A DNA stretch of 64,000 bases, from contig JACUTT010000007.1 in the NCBI GenBank assembly GCA_014859655.1, forward strand, positions 1 to 64,000, read 5' to 3'. Numbering within the stretch: position 1 is the stretch's first letter; each line of letters starts with the position of its first letter. Source of the stretch: Campylobacterales bacterium (GTDB lineage: Bacteria; Campylobacterota; Campylobacteria; Campylobacterales; Sulfurimonadaceae). The translations under genes were made by a program, and so were the position numbers. The notes under the pieces are model-generated. The model had not been told where the DNA came from. It was given only the letters and a program-made list of their open reading frames with translations, and ran no database searches. Below are positions 1 through 8,926 of this stretch, piece by piece.

Positions 1-63
1 AGAAATTCAGAGCTGACGCTATCCTCTGGCTTCAACAACGTGGTGGAACCTGACACTTATTGA
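1..63 (+). other. possible 3' end of a gene cut by the left edge
   Basis: An open frame runs from base 1 to a TGA at 61-63 and would end in NNVVEPDTY. A second frame, starting at base 3, stays open to a TGA at 51-53. Twenty codons are too few to choose between the frames or to name a family. Its position, convergent with rdgB and only about 35 bases from it, fits a gene end. This is a weak call. Confidence 0.25.
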
Positions 64-98
64 TTATATTAAACAGCAGGGCCGGAGTTTCACTCTCC

Positions 99-704
99 TT
101 ATCTCTCCCGCATCTTTCGTATCACTCCTAAAACCGGCTTGGCATTGGCAAGGGCCTGGGAGCGGTGGGAGAGTTTCGATTTGACGCCATCATCAAGTTC
201 GCCCAGTGTCTTGTCGTATCCCTTGGGAACAAAACAGGGGTCGTACCCAAAGCCTCCGTCCCCTCTTGGCTCGGTCACCACATCGCCATACATCCAGCCG
301 TGCGTCGTGTACTCGCCCTCTTTGCAGACGATGGCGATGGCCGCGGTATAGAAGGCGGGCGAGCTGCTGAAGCCTTTCTTTTTGACTTCTCTCATCAGCT
401 TCTCAAGGTTGTCCCTGTCGCTCGCCTCTTCGCCGCCGTAACGCGCGGAAAAAACCCCGGGTGCACCGTCTAGGACCTCTACGCTGATACCGCTGTCATC
501 AGAGAAGACGATCGCTTCCTCATCTCCCAAAGCCTTATAGACCGCACGCGCCTTGATCAGCGCATTTCCCTTGAAGTCAGGCGCATCCTCGATGATCTCA
601 AAAGGGCTTATCAGCTCGCTGTAGGGGATCACTTCAAAATCGCTGTACATGACCGTGATCTCTCTTGCCTTGCCTTTGTTTGATGTTGCTAAAACTAATT
701 TCAT
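99..704 (-). CDS. rdgB: RdgB/HAM1 non-canonical purine NTP pyrophosphatase
   Basis: This is a house-cleaning enzyme that hydrolyses dITP, XTP and ITP to the monophosphate and pyrophosphate, keeping deaminated purines out of DNA and RNA. The 201-residue length is normal for the Ham1/RdgB family. Visible family motifs are the N-terminal substrate loop (ATSNKGKAREI, residues 6-16), the catalytic block FSDDSGISVEVLDGAPG with the metal-binding Asp pair near residues 68-70, the GGFGYDPCF block near 151-159, and SHRSQALA near 180. The ATG at 704 gives the canonical MKLVLATSN start. It appears to be transcribed alone, divergently from the MFS gene. The assignment is firm. Confidence 0.96.
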   Translation of the reverse strand: MKLVLATSNKGKAREITVMYSDFEVIPYSELISPFEIIEDAPDFKGNALIKARAVYKALGDEEAIVFSDDSGISVEVLDGAPGVFSARYGGEEASDRDNLEKLMREVKKKGFSSSPAFYTAAIAIVCKEGEYTTHGWMYGDVVTEPRGDGGFGYDPCFVPKGYDKTLGELDDGVKSKLSHRSQALANAKPVLGVIRKMRER

Positions 705-745
705 ATTTAATCCTCAACTAAGAGCTTGTCTTAAAATAAATTCAT

Positions 746-751
746 TATAAT
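746..751 (+). promoter_or_regulatory. -10 box (TATAAT) for the MFS gene
   Basis: A perfect TATAAT lies 31 bases before the ATG at 783, in the divergent gap with rdgB, and no convincing -35 is visible. Campylobacterota housekeeping promoters commonly show only the -10. An AAGGTAGG stretch before the start can serve as the ribosome binding site. Confidence 0.6.
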
Positions 752-782
752 GGCGTCATTCTATCCAAGGTAGGTTATTTAT

Positions 783-2114
783 ATGTTTAAAACGATCTGG
801 CCGCTCTCGGCTATTTTATCTATGCGGTTTCTCGGACTTTTTCTGGTCCTTCCGGTACTCTCTGTCTATGCAATGGAGATGGAAAACGCTACCGCACTTC
901 TAGTGGGTGTTATCGTCGGCGGATATGCGCTGACTCAGGCAATATTTCAGGTGCCCTTCGGAACGATCAGCGACAAGATCGGGCGCAAACCGACACTGGT
1001 CTTTGGTCTGCTTGTCTTCTTTGTAGGTTCCGTCGTCTGTGCGCTCAGCACGGATATCTACATCTTGATGCTTGGGCGTTTTTTACAGGGTGCGGGGGCT
1101 ATAGGGGCCGTTGTTCCTGCCATGATCTCAGACCTTGTCTCTGAGGAGTCCCGCGGCAAAGCGATGGCAATGATGGGCGGCTCGATCGCCATAGCCTTTG
1201 CTTTGGCTATGGGACTCGGTCCTGTTTTGGGCGCTTCTTTCGGCGTGGCTTCACTTTTTTGGATCACAGCAGCGCTTGCGATCTTCGCTATCTTTTTGGT
1301 CTTTGTCAAAGTGCCGACGCCGCCGCGCATCCGTCACGTCTACCACAACACGATCAAGACCGCCGACATCCTCAAAGACACCAACCTTATGGGCATGTTT
1401 ATCATCAACGGCATGCAAAAGGGTCTAATGACGATCGCCTTCGTTCTTATTCCTATCATCATGACAGCTCCGCTTGAAGACGGCGGCTTTGCCTGGGCGA
1501 AGGCTGAACTCTGGAAGGTCTACCTCCCGGCAATGATCTTCGGACTGATCGCTATGGGGCCGGCCGCTGTCTTTGGCGAAAAACACAACAAGGCGAAACA
1601 GATCTTTCTGGTCTCTATCGTTCTATTTGTCGTTGCCTTTGTGCTGATGGGAACAACCGACTCCTCCACGCTCTTTGTCGTCGGCGTTGTCAGTTTCTTT
1701 ATCGGTTTTAACATGATGGAGCCGCTGGTGCAGTCTTTGATCTCAAAATACGCCAAAGTCCACCAAAAAGGCGCAGCCCTCGGCATGTCAAACTCCTTTG
1801 CCTACTTCATGACCTTTGTCGGCGGAACCTTTGCGGGTCTGATGCTTGACATCTCCAACAGAGAGATACTTGGACTCAGCCTCGCGGCGGTGGGTCTGCT
1901 CTGGCTCATCTGGACGGCGCTCAAGCTCTCTAACCCGGTAAAACATTCACACCTCTATGTTTCTGTTGATCATGTCGATATGAAAAAACTCGAAGCGCTT
2001 GAGGATGATGCGATTGCGGAGTGGTATGTGAATGAGACTGAAAACCTTGTCGTGGTCAAGTACCGCAAGGATGAGATTGAAGAAGAAGTCCTGAAAAGCA
2101 AGATCACCCACTGA
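783..2114 (+). CDS. YajR-like major facilitator exporter with C-terminal cytosolic domain
   Basis: This is a 12-helix MFS transporter of the drug-efflux type in the inner membrane. Motif A is clear after the second helix (GTISDKIGRKP, about residues 60-70), and further hydrophobic helices run to about residue 385. The last 55 residues are hydrophilic (YVSVDHVDMKKLEAL to VVVKYRKDEIEEE) and look like the small beta-alpha C-terminal YAM domain known from E. coli YajR, which has a similar total length. The substrate is unknown. The gene stands alone and ends at a hairpin shared with the converging moeA. The family call is strong; the YajR subtype is inferred from the tail. Confidence 0.9.
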   Translation: MFKTIWPLSAILSMRFLGLFLVLPVLSVYAMEMENATALLVGVIVGGYALTQAIFQVPFGTISDKIGRKPTLVFGLLVFFVGSVVCALSTDIYILMLGRFLQGAGAIGAVVPAMISDLVSEESRGKAMAMMGGSIAIAFALAMGLGPVLGASFGVASLFWITAALAIFAIFLVFVKVPTPPRIRHVYHNTIKTADILKDTNLMGMFIINGMQKGLMTIAFVLIPIIMTAPLEDGGFAWAKAELWKVYLPAMIFGLIAMGPAAVFGEKHNKAKQIFLVSIVLFVVAFVLMGTTDSSTLFVVGVVSFFIGFNMMEPLVQSLISKYAKVHQKGAALGMSNSFAYFMTFVGGTFAGLMLDISNREILGLSLAAVGLLWLIWTALKLSNPVKHSHLYVSVDHVDMKKLEALEDDAIAEWYVNETENLVVVKYRKDEIEEEVLKSKITH

Positions 2115-2134
2115 TCTTGTTATGAATGAAGAAA

Positions 2135-2154
2135 CTGAGCCGCTAAAGGCTCAG
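2135..2154. terminator. bidirectional hairpin between MFS gene and moeA
   Basis: The perfect 7-bp stem CTGAGCC/GGCTCAG has a 6-base loop. It sits between two converging genes and overlaps the last codons of moeA. On the minus strand it is followed by TTTCTTC; on the plus strand the T-run is poor. Confidence 0.55.
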
Positions 2155-3348
2155 TAGATTGATCACCTCTACGCATTCGCCCTTCTTGAACGAACCGTTC
2201 TGCTCCCCCGTTACCACAAGTGAACACGGCCCTAACATATTGGTAAGTATCGCCGAAGAACCTATCTTTTTGTCTTTGAAGTCTGCCTCGTAGCGGCCGT
2301 TTTTGTAGAGCAGGTTGCAAGGCGTAAACTCCGTTTTCTTTGCCCGCTTGTCAAAGTCCTGCATCAACACCGCTTCGACCGTTTCCAGTTTGGCTTCTTG
2401 CAAGAGCATCCTGCGGATCAGAGGGATAACGTAGAGCATGAATGTCACGGTCGAGGAGAAGGCGAAACCCGGCAGAGCAACGATGAACTTCTCCTCTTTT
2501 CTAGCCAGCATGATATGCTGTCCCGGCTTGATGCGCACACCCTGATAGATCACTTCCGCACCCAGAGCAGGAATGATGTCTTTGACAAAATCATAGTCTC
2601 CGACACTCACTCCTCCTGTCGTCACGATGATGTCTGCAGAGTCTAGGGCGTTTTCAAAGGCTTTGGTGATCGACACGATATCGTCTTTGACGATACCCAG
2701 TTGCACGGCCTTTGCTCCGCACTGTTCGGCCAGGGCGGCCAGGGTATAGTTGTTGGAGGAGCGTATCTGCGATGCATGCGTCGCACTTTGGCCGAGATCA
2801 AGGATCTCGCTTCCAGTCGAAAGTACCGCGACGCGGGGTTTGACAAAGACCGGCGGCATGACGACATTCAAACTTGCCAAAACGCCTATCTCTGCGTAAC
2901 CGAGCTTGGAGCCTTTTTTCACCAGAATGTCGCCCTTTTTGAAGTTTTCTCCTACAGGACGAACACTGAAGCCGTGAGGCACATCTTCATTGATGATGAT
3001 CTTTCCCTCTTCAAAACTCACATTTTCGATCGGAATAAGCGTGTCCGCACCGCGCGGCATCAAAGAGCCAGTAAAGGTCTTAATGCAAAAACCGTGCAGG
3101 ACCTCATCAATCTTCTCCGCCCCCGCAGGATTGTCCCCTGCGACCTGGATATAGCCCATCTGCTGATCTTCTGCCTTGATGGCGTATCCGTCCATCGCCG
3201 AGGTCGGATACAGCGGCGAGTTCTCGTGTGCTACGATATCTTCAGCCAGGACTCTTCCCAGCGCATCGCTTAAAAAGACCCTCTCTACCGCGCCATGTTT
3301 TACTTTCAGAGCGCCAAGCTGCAGCATCGACTCTTTGTATGAGATCAT
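2143..3348 (-). CDS. moeA: MoeA molybdopterin molybdenumtransferase
   Basis: MoeA inserts molybdate (or tungstate) into adenylylated molybdopterin in the last step of molybdenum cofactor synthesis. At 401 residues it has family length and typical blocks: NSPLYPTSAMDGYA (the conserved SAMDGYA near residue 50), the MPRGADTLIPIE loop, the GD.NSN-like RSSNNYTLAAL region, and TTGGVSVGDYDFVK near residue 245. It is the last gene of moaD-moaE-moeA, and its ATG overlaps the moaE end by 4 bases, so it is probably translationally coupled. The product would serve enzymes such as formate dehydrogenase or nitrate and polysulfide reductases, none of which is in this window. Confidence 0.96.
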   Translation of the reverse strand: MISYKESMLQLGALKVKHGAVERVFLSDALGRVLAEDIVAHENSPLYPTSAMDGYAIKAEDQQMGYIQVAGDNPAGAEKIDEVLHGFCIKTFTGSLMPRGADTLIPIENVSFEEGKIIINEDVPHGFSVRPVGENFKKGDILVKKGSKLGYAEIGVLASLNVVMPPVFVKPRVAVLSTGSEILDLGQSATHASQIRSSNNYTLAALAEQCGAKAVQLGIVKDDIVSITKAFENALDSADIIVTTGGVSVGDYDFVKDIIPALGAEVIYQGVRIKPGQHIMLARKEEKFIVALPGFAFSSTVTFMLYVIPLIRRMLLQEAKLETVEAVLMQDFDKRAKKTEFTPCNLLYKNGRYEADFKDKKIGSSAILTNMLGPCSLVVTGEQNGSFKKGECVEVINLLSL

Positions 3349-3791
3349 TTTTTCACCTTTAGCAGTCCGCTGCCTTTTATTTTTGTGGAACGCTCCGCCG
3401 CATAGATGCGTTTTCCGTCTTTAAGATCGTACTTCCAGATCGGAGCACTCGCCTTGAAATCCTCGACAAACTCCTCTATCATCTCCAGGGCAACGCGGCG
3501 TTTAGGAGAGAACACGGCGGCGATATAGGAGGAGGTGTGAAGGGGAACATCGCCACGCGAATGGGCCATCTTCAAAACAGCGCCAGACTCTTTTGCCTTG
3601 GACTGCCAGGCTTCAAACCAGGAGTTTAAGATAGGCGTGTAGATATCAAAACTCAATCCCGAAATACCATCTTCGTCTCTGATTGTGCCGACAAAGGGAA
3701 TAAATGCACCATAGTTGCTCGTGGCCTCTTCTTTGTACCAGCGCGCTAGCGTCTCTTCTACCGGAACGGGTCCGTCAAACAGTTCTAACAT
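3345..3791 (-). CDS. moaE: MoaE, molybdopterin synthase large subunit
   Basis: MoaE is the catalytic subunit of molybdopterin synthase. It converts precursor Z (cPMP) to molybdopterin using the thiocarboxylated C-terminus of MoaD. Conserved family segments are the FVGTIRDED block (near residue 34) and the C-terminal APIWKYDLKDGKRIY block carrying the active-site lysines. The ORF track starts at a GTG at 3803, but the ATG at 3791 overlaps the moaD stop as TAATG and yields MLELFDG, a typical MoaE start, so I chose it (148 residues). It overlaps moeA by 4 bases. Confidence 0.93.
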   Translation of the reverse strand: MLELFDGPVPVEETLARWYKEEATSNYGAFIPFVGTIRDEDGISGLSFDIYTPILNSWFEAWQSKAKESGAVLKMAHSRGDVPLHTSSYIAAVFSPKRRVALEMIEEFVEDFKASAPIWKYDLKDGKRIYAAERSTKIKGSGLLKVKK

Positions 3792-4012
3792 TAGCCGCCG
3801 CACACAGGAGGAAGTAAGGAGACGCGGTCTCCGCTTTTAAGAGCTGTATTTAAATCCGTCACCATCGTATCGTTCACGGCAACAGCACAGCTCTCTAGCC
3901 AGCCCTTGAGCTCTTCGTCTGCACTGAGGTACACCGCAACATCATTCAAAGATGAGGCCTGCAGGCTGATCTTCTCTTTTTGTATAGGTCCTAAAAATTC
4001 TATCGTTACCAT
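3791..4012 (-). CDS. moaD: MoaD, molybdopterin synthase small (sulfur-carrier) subunit
   Basis: MoaD is a ubiquitin-fold sulfur carrier whose C-terminal Gly-Gly is thiocarboxylated and inserted into MoaE. The C-terminus VCGG supplies the required GG, and DRVSLLPPV before it is the usual MoaD ending. Starting at the internal ATG (MVTIEFLGPIQ) gives 73 residues, normal for MoaD; the longer track ORF adds an unconvincing 12-residue leader. It is first in the moaD-moaE-moeA operon and is preceded by a TATAAT box. MoaA, MoaC and MoeB are not in the window. Confidence 0.93.
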   Translation of the reverse strand: MVTIEFLGPIQKEKISLQASSLNDVAVYLSADEELKGWLESCAVAVNDTMVTDLNTALKSGDRVSLLPPVCGG

Positions 4013-4065
4013 AGGCAACCTCCGATGTAAGAGAGCTTTTACTCGCACCCTTTTTAATAGATGCG

Positions 4066-4071
4066 ATTATA
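4066..4071 (-). promoter_or_regulatory. -10 box (TATAAT) for moaDE-moeA
   Basis: Read on the minus strand, TATAAT lies about 54 bases before the moaD ATG at 4012. There is no evident -35. Confidence 0.5.
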
Positions 4072-4096
4072 TCAAATTGAACAGAAAGAGGAGTTT

Positions 4097-4127
4097 AAAG
4101 GGCACCTCTAAAGAAAATGCATGCCCT
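4097..4127. repeat. dispersed GGGCACCTCTAAA repeat with hairpin potential
   Basis: AAAGGGCACCTCTAAAGAAA here matches the core of a longer repeat at 15336-15360. AGGGCA (4099-4104) and TGCCCT (4122-4127) can pair. It lies in the divergent gap between moaD and the GGDEF gene. Related cores occur near 12854 and 41248 on the other strand. Confidence 0.5.
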
Positions 4128-4198
4128 CTGGCCCACAGAAACACGAGATTTATTCCTCTTTATGTGCCTCTTAAGGTAGACATACTTAAGACTCTTGT

Positions 4199-4204
4199 TA
4201 TAAT
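4199..4204 (+). promoter_or_regulatory. -10 box (TATAAT) for the GGDEF-mqnA pair
   Basis: TGTTATAAT lies 21 bases before the GTG start at 4226, with AAAGAGAG between them as a weak ribosome binding site. Confidence 0.55.
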
Positions 4205-4225
4205 CATGCAAAAAAAGAGAGTGCC

Positions 4226-5005
4226 GTGCCTGTATTGCAAGAGATAAGAACTGTCGTGTTTGATAAGAACTCAAACCGTATCACGCAGTCCGATCCTGTT
4301 TTTGAGACCATTTTCGAAAATATAACCGAGTTGAGCGTCTTGAATACTTTTCTTGCACAAAACGCGATGCTGGATGAAAATTTCTTGCATAAGCTAAATA
4401 TTCACGGCAAGGAGCATCAGCTCTGTTATCGGCGCAGGGATCTCGCGGAGAGCTTTGAGTTTCACTTCTTCTTATTGTCAGAGGAGTGGTCCGTCGTCAA
4501 TCCTGCAGACGGCTGTGACATCTATGACCAGCTGACGGGACTGCGAAACGAAAAGAACATGCTCTCTCTGCTCAAGCACGAGATAAACCGTGCCTCTCGG
4601 GACAAAAACAGCTCGGCAACACTTATTATCGATATCAACCACCTTAAAAATATAAATGAGATGTTTGGCTATCTTGCCGGTGACTACGTCTTGCAAGAGG
4701 TTTCTAAAACCGTAACGGAAAACACGCGCCTCTCCGATGCAACGGGACGCTATAAAGGCGACAAACTGGTTATTCTTCTTTACAAAACGGATGCCCACGG
4801 CGCTATGCAGTATATAAGGCGCTTTAAGGAACGTTTCGAGCAGATAGCACTGAGCTTCAACGGCTTCAATTTCGATATAGAGTTTAACTTCGGCGTGACC
4901 ATCTCAAAAGAGAGCGACACCGTGGGAACACTTCTGGAACGGGCCAACAAGGCGCTGAGTAAAGCGAAAAAAAGCCGCACTACGCATGTAGAGTTTCTCT
5001 TATAG
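4226..5005 (+). CDS. degenerate GGDEF-domain protein
   Basis: The C-terminal half (from YDQLTGLRNEKNMLSLL, about residue 98) is a GGDEF fold: TLIIDINHLKNINEMFGYLAGD keeps the metal and nucleotide region of diguanylate cyclases. The signature itself is changed: where GGDEF is expected the protein reads KGDKL (within RYKGDKLVILL), so cyclic-di-GMP synthesis is unlikely, and no RxxD inhibitory site is obvious. The N-terminal 95 residues look like a small PAS-like sensor but are not firmly recognisable, and there are no membrane segments. Starting at GTG 4226, it ends 3 bases before mqnA and is probably cotranscribed with it. It may be a nucleotide-binding or scaffold protein. The fold call is good; the role is unknown. 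Confidence 0.82.
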   Translation: MPVLQEIRTVVFDKNSNRITQSDPVFETIFENITELSVLNTFLAQNAMLDENFLHKLNIHGKEHQLCYRRRDLAESFEFHFFLLSEEWSVVNPADGCDIYDQLTGLRNEKNMLSLLKHEINRASRDKNSSATLIIDINHLKNINEMFGYLAGDYVLQEVSKTVTENTRLSDATGRYKGDKLVILLYKTDAHGAMQYIRRFKERFEQIALSFNGFNFDIEFNFGVTISKESDTVGTLLERANKALSKAKKSRTTHVEFLL

Positions 5006-5008
5006 CCC

Positions 5009-5683
5009 ATGATTTTTGGAAAAATAGAGTACCTTAACCTTTTGCCCTTTCACGTCTTTATGAAACGCTATCTCAAGGGCTCTCAGCAACAGCAGATCCT
5101 GCAGTACAAGCGGGGCGTTCCGGCCCAGATCAACACGGCATTCAAAAGACGGCGGGTCGATGCAGCCTTTATCTCCAGTATCGCTTCGCGCCGTTGCAAA
5201 TGCCTTAACCTGGGCATTATGGCGCGGCAAGAGGTCAAGAGCGTGCTTCTGCTTCCGGGAAAAGAACTTAGCGACAAAGAGTCCGCCACCTCCAATGTCC
5301 TTGCAAAGGTGCTTAAACTCCAGGGCCAGGTCCTCATCGGCGACAAGGCGCTCAAACACCATCTTACCCACCAGGACGACGCGATCGACCTGGCCAAGCT
5401 CTGGTATGAGCGTCAGCATCTCCCCTTCGTCTTTGCCCGTTTGTGTTATCACGGCAAGACGAAAACCTATGAAAAACTCTCTGCACAGTTTCTGCGCTCC
5501 TCGCACAAGATACCCTACTATCTGCTTATAAAAGCTTCTCAAAGAACAGGGATAAAGCCCCAGGATATTTTAGAGTATCTCTCTCTTATCGAATACGATC
5601 TTGACCGCCATGCCCTGCTTGGACTCAAGCGCTTTTTGCGTCTTAGCGATGCCCTTCAGAAAAGCGCTTTAACACCGCACTAA
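5009..5683 (+). CDS. mqnA: MqnA-type chorismate dehydratase (futalosine menaquinone pathway)
   Basis: The protein belongs to the MqnA/MqnD periplasmic-binding-protein-like family. MqnA dehydrates chorismate to 3-enolpyruvylbenzoate, the first committed step of the futalosine route to menaquinone, used by Campylobacterota instead of the MenFDHCEB route. The N-terminus GKIEYLNLLPF and the segment RRVDAAFISSIASRR are typical of MqnA rather than MqnD. At 224 residues it is a little short for the family, as is usual in this phylum. It follows the GGDEF gene by 3 bases. The downstream genes of the pathway are not in the window. Confidence 0.85.
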   Translation: MIFGKIEYLNLLPFHVFMKRYLKGSQQQQILQYKRGVPAQINTAFKRRRVDAAFISSIASRRCKCLNLGIMARQEVKSVLLLPGKELSDKESATSNVLAKVLKLQGQVLIGDKALKHHLTHQDDAIDLAKLWYERQHLPFVFARLCYHGKTKTYEKLSAQFLRSSHKIPYYLLIKASQRTGIKPQDILEYLSLIEYDLDRHALLGLKRFLRLSDALQKSALTPH

Positions 5684-5728
5684 GAGAAGTTTCTATACAA
5701 TAAATACAACTCATATTGGAGATCATAC

Positions 5729-8700
5729 ATGCCCGAAACTCCCGACTTAAACAGCGTATGTTCACAGCTTTTGCATGCCGATGATCTTAACATAGCCCCT
5801 GCTCTTTTTGAACAGCTTCGCAAAGAGGAGATTGTTACCAAGATCTCCCTTGGTACAAAGAGTGTCTCCATCAGGATCTACTCGAGCAAGGTTCTCTATC
5901 TCTCTGCTATAGCGCCTGTTCTGCATGATTTTGGATTTTTGATCATAGACGAGATCACTTATACGCTTCCAAAAAGCAAGATGACAGTGCATATCAACCG
6001 TTTCAACCTCGATATACAGGACTTCAAAAAAATAGAATCCGCCAAAGAGAACATCGAAGAGATCATCTCGCTGGCTCTGCTGGGAAAACATTTTGACAAA
6101 TGCCAGCTCTACTCTCTGGTCTACCTCGAAAACCTGAGCCTTCGAGAGATACAGCTTGTGCGTGCGCTTATCGAGTATCTCAATCAGGCTGTGCTGAGTT
6201 TCAACACCAATGCCATTATCCTTACCCTCAACCGCCATCACCAGATAACCAGGCTTTTTGTAGACTACTTTCTCACCCGTTTCGATCCTACACTCAAACA
6301 AAGAGAGGTCCGGATCAAGGCGATTGCCCAGGCGATAGACGAAGAGATCAAATCCATCCCCGATATACTCGAAGACAAGATATTAAAACTCACCTTCACC
6401 CTGCTCCAGTCGCTTCTGCGGACAAACTACTTCCTTTATCGCGAAGCCATTGCACTAAAGATACACACCGAGCTTTTCAGTGAACACCTCAAAGGCATAC
6501 AGCCAAAACTGGAGATCTTCGTCTACCACAGCGAGTTCAGCGGAATGCATCTGCGCATGAGCAAGATCAGCCGCGGGGGACTGAGATGGAGCGAGCGGCA
6601 CGAAGATTACCGCACCGAAATCAAATCCCTGATGATCACCCAGGAGGGGAAAAACTCCATAATTGTGCCCGACGGGGCCAAGGGCGGCTTTGTCATCCGC
6701 AAAGAGAAGCTGGAGATCACTAAAGAGTATTTTGAGCAGATCTACGCCGCCTTTATCAATAATCTTTTGGACATGGTAGACAATGTGGTCGACAACAAGG
6801 TCGTCAAACATGAGAATATCCTTGCCTATGATGAGGATGACACCTACTTTGTCGTTGCGGCCGACAAGGGAACGGCAAATATGAGCGATGTGGCCAATTC
6901 TATCTCGATCGAACGCAACTTTTGGCTCAAAGATGCCTTTGCAAGCGGCGGCTCAAAGGGGTTCGGACACAAAGAACTCGGCATAACGGCCAAGGGTGCT
7001 CTGATCTCCAGCCAGCGTTTTTTCATAGAAAAAGGGGTTGATTTTTATAAAGAGCCCATCTCTCTTGTCGGCATCGGCTCGATGAACGGGGATGTCTTCG
7101 GCAACGGTCTGATCGAGTCCAAGGCATTCAGGCTTCTAGGCGCCATCAGTCACAAAGAGATCTTCATCGATCCCGATCCCGACGCACAACGTGCCTACGA
7201 AGAGAGGAAGCGGCTTTTTCTCTCCAAAGACGGAAGCTGGAGCGCCTATGACAAAAGCCTCATCTCGAAGGGCGGCGGCGTCTTCTACCGCGCGGACAAG
7301 TCGATAGAACTCTCCAGCGAGATCCAGAAGATGCTCGGTACTGTCCGCAAAAGTCTCAGCGGCGAAGAGCTGGCCAAAAAGCTCCTCTGCATGAAGGTCG
7401 ACATGCTTTTCAACGGCGGCGTGGGAACCTATGTCAAAAGCTCGGACGAAAGCGACCTCGACATCGGCGACAAGCAAAACGAGAGTGTGCGATGTGATGC
7501 CAACGAGATTAGGGCCTTCTGTATCTGCGAGGGCGGAAACCTCGGTCTGACGCAGCGCGCGCGCATCGAGTATGCCAAAGGCGGCGGACGTATAAATGTC
7601 GACGGCATAGACAACTCCGCTGGGGTCAATATCTCTGACCATGAGGTAAACCTGAAGATACTCCTCAATACAATCCAGGCAAAAGGGCTTTTGAGCGAGG
7701 AAGAGAAGAACAAAACGCTGAGCAGCCTGACCGAACAGGTTGCCAAACTTGTTCTGTGGGACAATTACAACCAGAGCCTTGCCCTCTCGCGAGACGAACG
7801 TCTTAGCCGTATCTATCTCAAGGATTTTATTGTTGCACTGCACATACTCGAGCAAAATCTCCCTGCCTTTAAGCGTAAAGATTTCCAGATCCCAAAAGAC
7901 GAAAATGTCCATGAGGTCATCAACAAAGAGAGCTCCATTGTACGTCCTGTTCTGGCGTCTATGCTCTCCTACGCAAAGATATTTGTCAAAGACATCCTGA
8001 TAAAATCATCCCTGATTGATGAGAGCTTTGCGCTGGGCTATCTCTACAAGTATTTCCCCAAGTCATTTGTCGGCATCTACGAGCATGAGATCTCACAGCA
8101 TCCGCTCAAGCGTGAACTCATTGCGACTACCCTCGCCGACAAGGTCATCAACTATCAAGGCGTGAGTTTTATCAGCGATTTTGAGCATATCGGCGAAGAG
8201 AAGTTTGTCGACAAGATCAAATCTTATCTGATCTGCAACCAGCTCTTCGGCAGCAACGATATCCGCTACGAGATCTTCCGGCAGGACTTCGTTATGCCCA
8301 GTACGCAGCAGTACGCACTTTTGTTTGAGATGGAACATACACTTAACTTCAGCGTGAAATGGATGACAAAATATCTAATCAGAGACCAGATCGATGCCAA
8401 CCACATCCTGGAAAACAAAGATGCCCTCTTTGCAATGCTTGACAAGATCAACGGCGTAAAACACCCCGAGATCATCCCCGGAAACGAGAGCTTCAACAGC
8501 TTCTTCGCCCACATAGAGTATCTGCGTTTTGCCGTCACTGCGATCAGCATCAAAGAGAGCACACACCATAACTTTAATGACGTTGTCGCACTTTTTTACA
8601 GGATTGTCAGTGAGTTCAAGATCATTGAGCTGCTTTCTGCTTTGGACGCGACGGCAATCACCCTTGAGAGTGACCGGGTGCTTAAACAGCAGCTGCTGTT

Positions 8701-8917
8701 TTTTATTGACTTTATTGTCGTGCACTACACTCACAAGGTCTTAAGCTTTCAGCGCCTCGACGAGAGTCCTGAAGATGCCTTCAATTCCTTTGTGTCCAAC
8801 GGGAACGAAGCATTCAAGGTGACGCGCGAACAACTTGAAGCCTTTGAAACCTATGAAACCATCGGTCTAAAAGAGATCACCATTACGATAAACCAGCTGA
8901 TGGCTTCGGCTATCTAA
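5729..8917 (+). CDS. large NAD-dependent glutamate dehydrogenase
   Basis: This cytoplasmic enzyme oxidises glutamate to 2-oxoglutarate and ammonium with NAD+. Length (1062 residues) puts it in the large GDH class rather than the 450-residue hexameric GdhA. The catalytic region starts near residue 270 with MSKISRGGLRWSERHEDYRTE, followed by IIVPDGAKGGFV with the substrate-binding lysine, a nucleotide-binding segment GIGSMNGDVFGNGL near residue 450, and FNGGVGTYVKSS near 560. The first 260 and last 350 residues are regulatory-type extensions without motifs I can name. It stands alone on the plus strand, converging with mqo. It would supply 2-oxoglutarate during amino-acid use. Confidence 0.88.
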   Translation: MPETPDLNSVCSQLLHADDLNIAPALFEQLRKEEIVTKISLGTKSVSIRIYSSKVLYLSAIAPVLHDFGFLIIDEITYTLPKSKMTVHINRFNLDIQDFKKIESAKENIEEIISLALLGKHFDKCQLYSLVYLENLSLREIQLVRALIEYLNQAVLSFNTNAIILTLNRHHQITRLFVDYFLTRFDPTLKQREVRIKAIAQAIDEEIKSIPDILEDKILKLTFTLLQSLLRTNYFLYREAIALKIHTELFSEHLKGIQPKLEIFVYHSEFSGMHLRMSKISRGGLRWSERHEDYRTEIKSLMITQEGKNSIIVPDGAKGGFVIRKEKLEITKEYFEQIYAAFINNLLDMVDNVVDNKVVKHENILAYDEDDTYFVVAADKGTANMSDVANSISIERNFWLKDAFASGGSKGFGHKELGITAKGALISSQRFFIEKGVDFYKEPISLVGIGSMNGDVFGNGLIESKAFRLLGAISHKEIFIDPDPDAQRAYEERKRLFLSKDGSWSAYDKSLISKGGGVFYRADKSIELSSEIQKMLGTVRKSLSGEELAKKLLCMKVDMLFNGGVGTYVKSSDESDLDIGDKQNESVRCDANEIRAFCICEGGNLGLTQRARIEYAKGGGRINVDGIDNSAGVNISDHEVNLKILLNTIQAKGLLSEEEKNKTLSSLTEQVAKLVLWDNYNQSLALSRDERLSRIYLKDFIVALHILEQNLPAFKRKDFQIPKDENVHEVINKESSIVRPVLASMLSYAKIFVKDILIKSSLIDESFALGYLYKYFPKSFVGIYEHEISQHPLKRELIATTLADKVINYQGVSFISDFEHIGEEKFVDKIKSYLICNQLFGSNDIRYEIFRQDFVMPSTQQYALLFEMEHTLNFSVKWMTKYLIRDQIDANHILENKDALFAMLDKINGVKHPEIIPGNESFNSFFAHIEYLRFAVTAISIKESTHHNFNDVVALFYRIVSEFKIIELLSALDATAITLESDRVLKQQLLFFIDFIVVHYTHKVLSFQRLDESPEDAFNSFVSNGNEAFKVTREQLEAFETYETIGLKEITITINQLMASAI

Positions 8918-8926
8918 GACAGATGC

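Noticed and set aside
4206-4247. Short frame MQKKRVPCLYCKR before the GGDEF gene
   Set aside because: It starts right after the -10 box, is only 13 codons, and overlaps the supported GTG start in another frame.
7136-7912. Minus-strand ORF of 258 codons
   Set aside because: Antisense to the NAD-glutamate dehydrogenase gene, with no recognisable motif or ribosome binding site.
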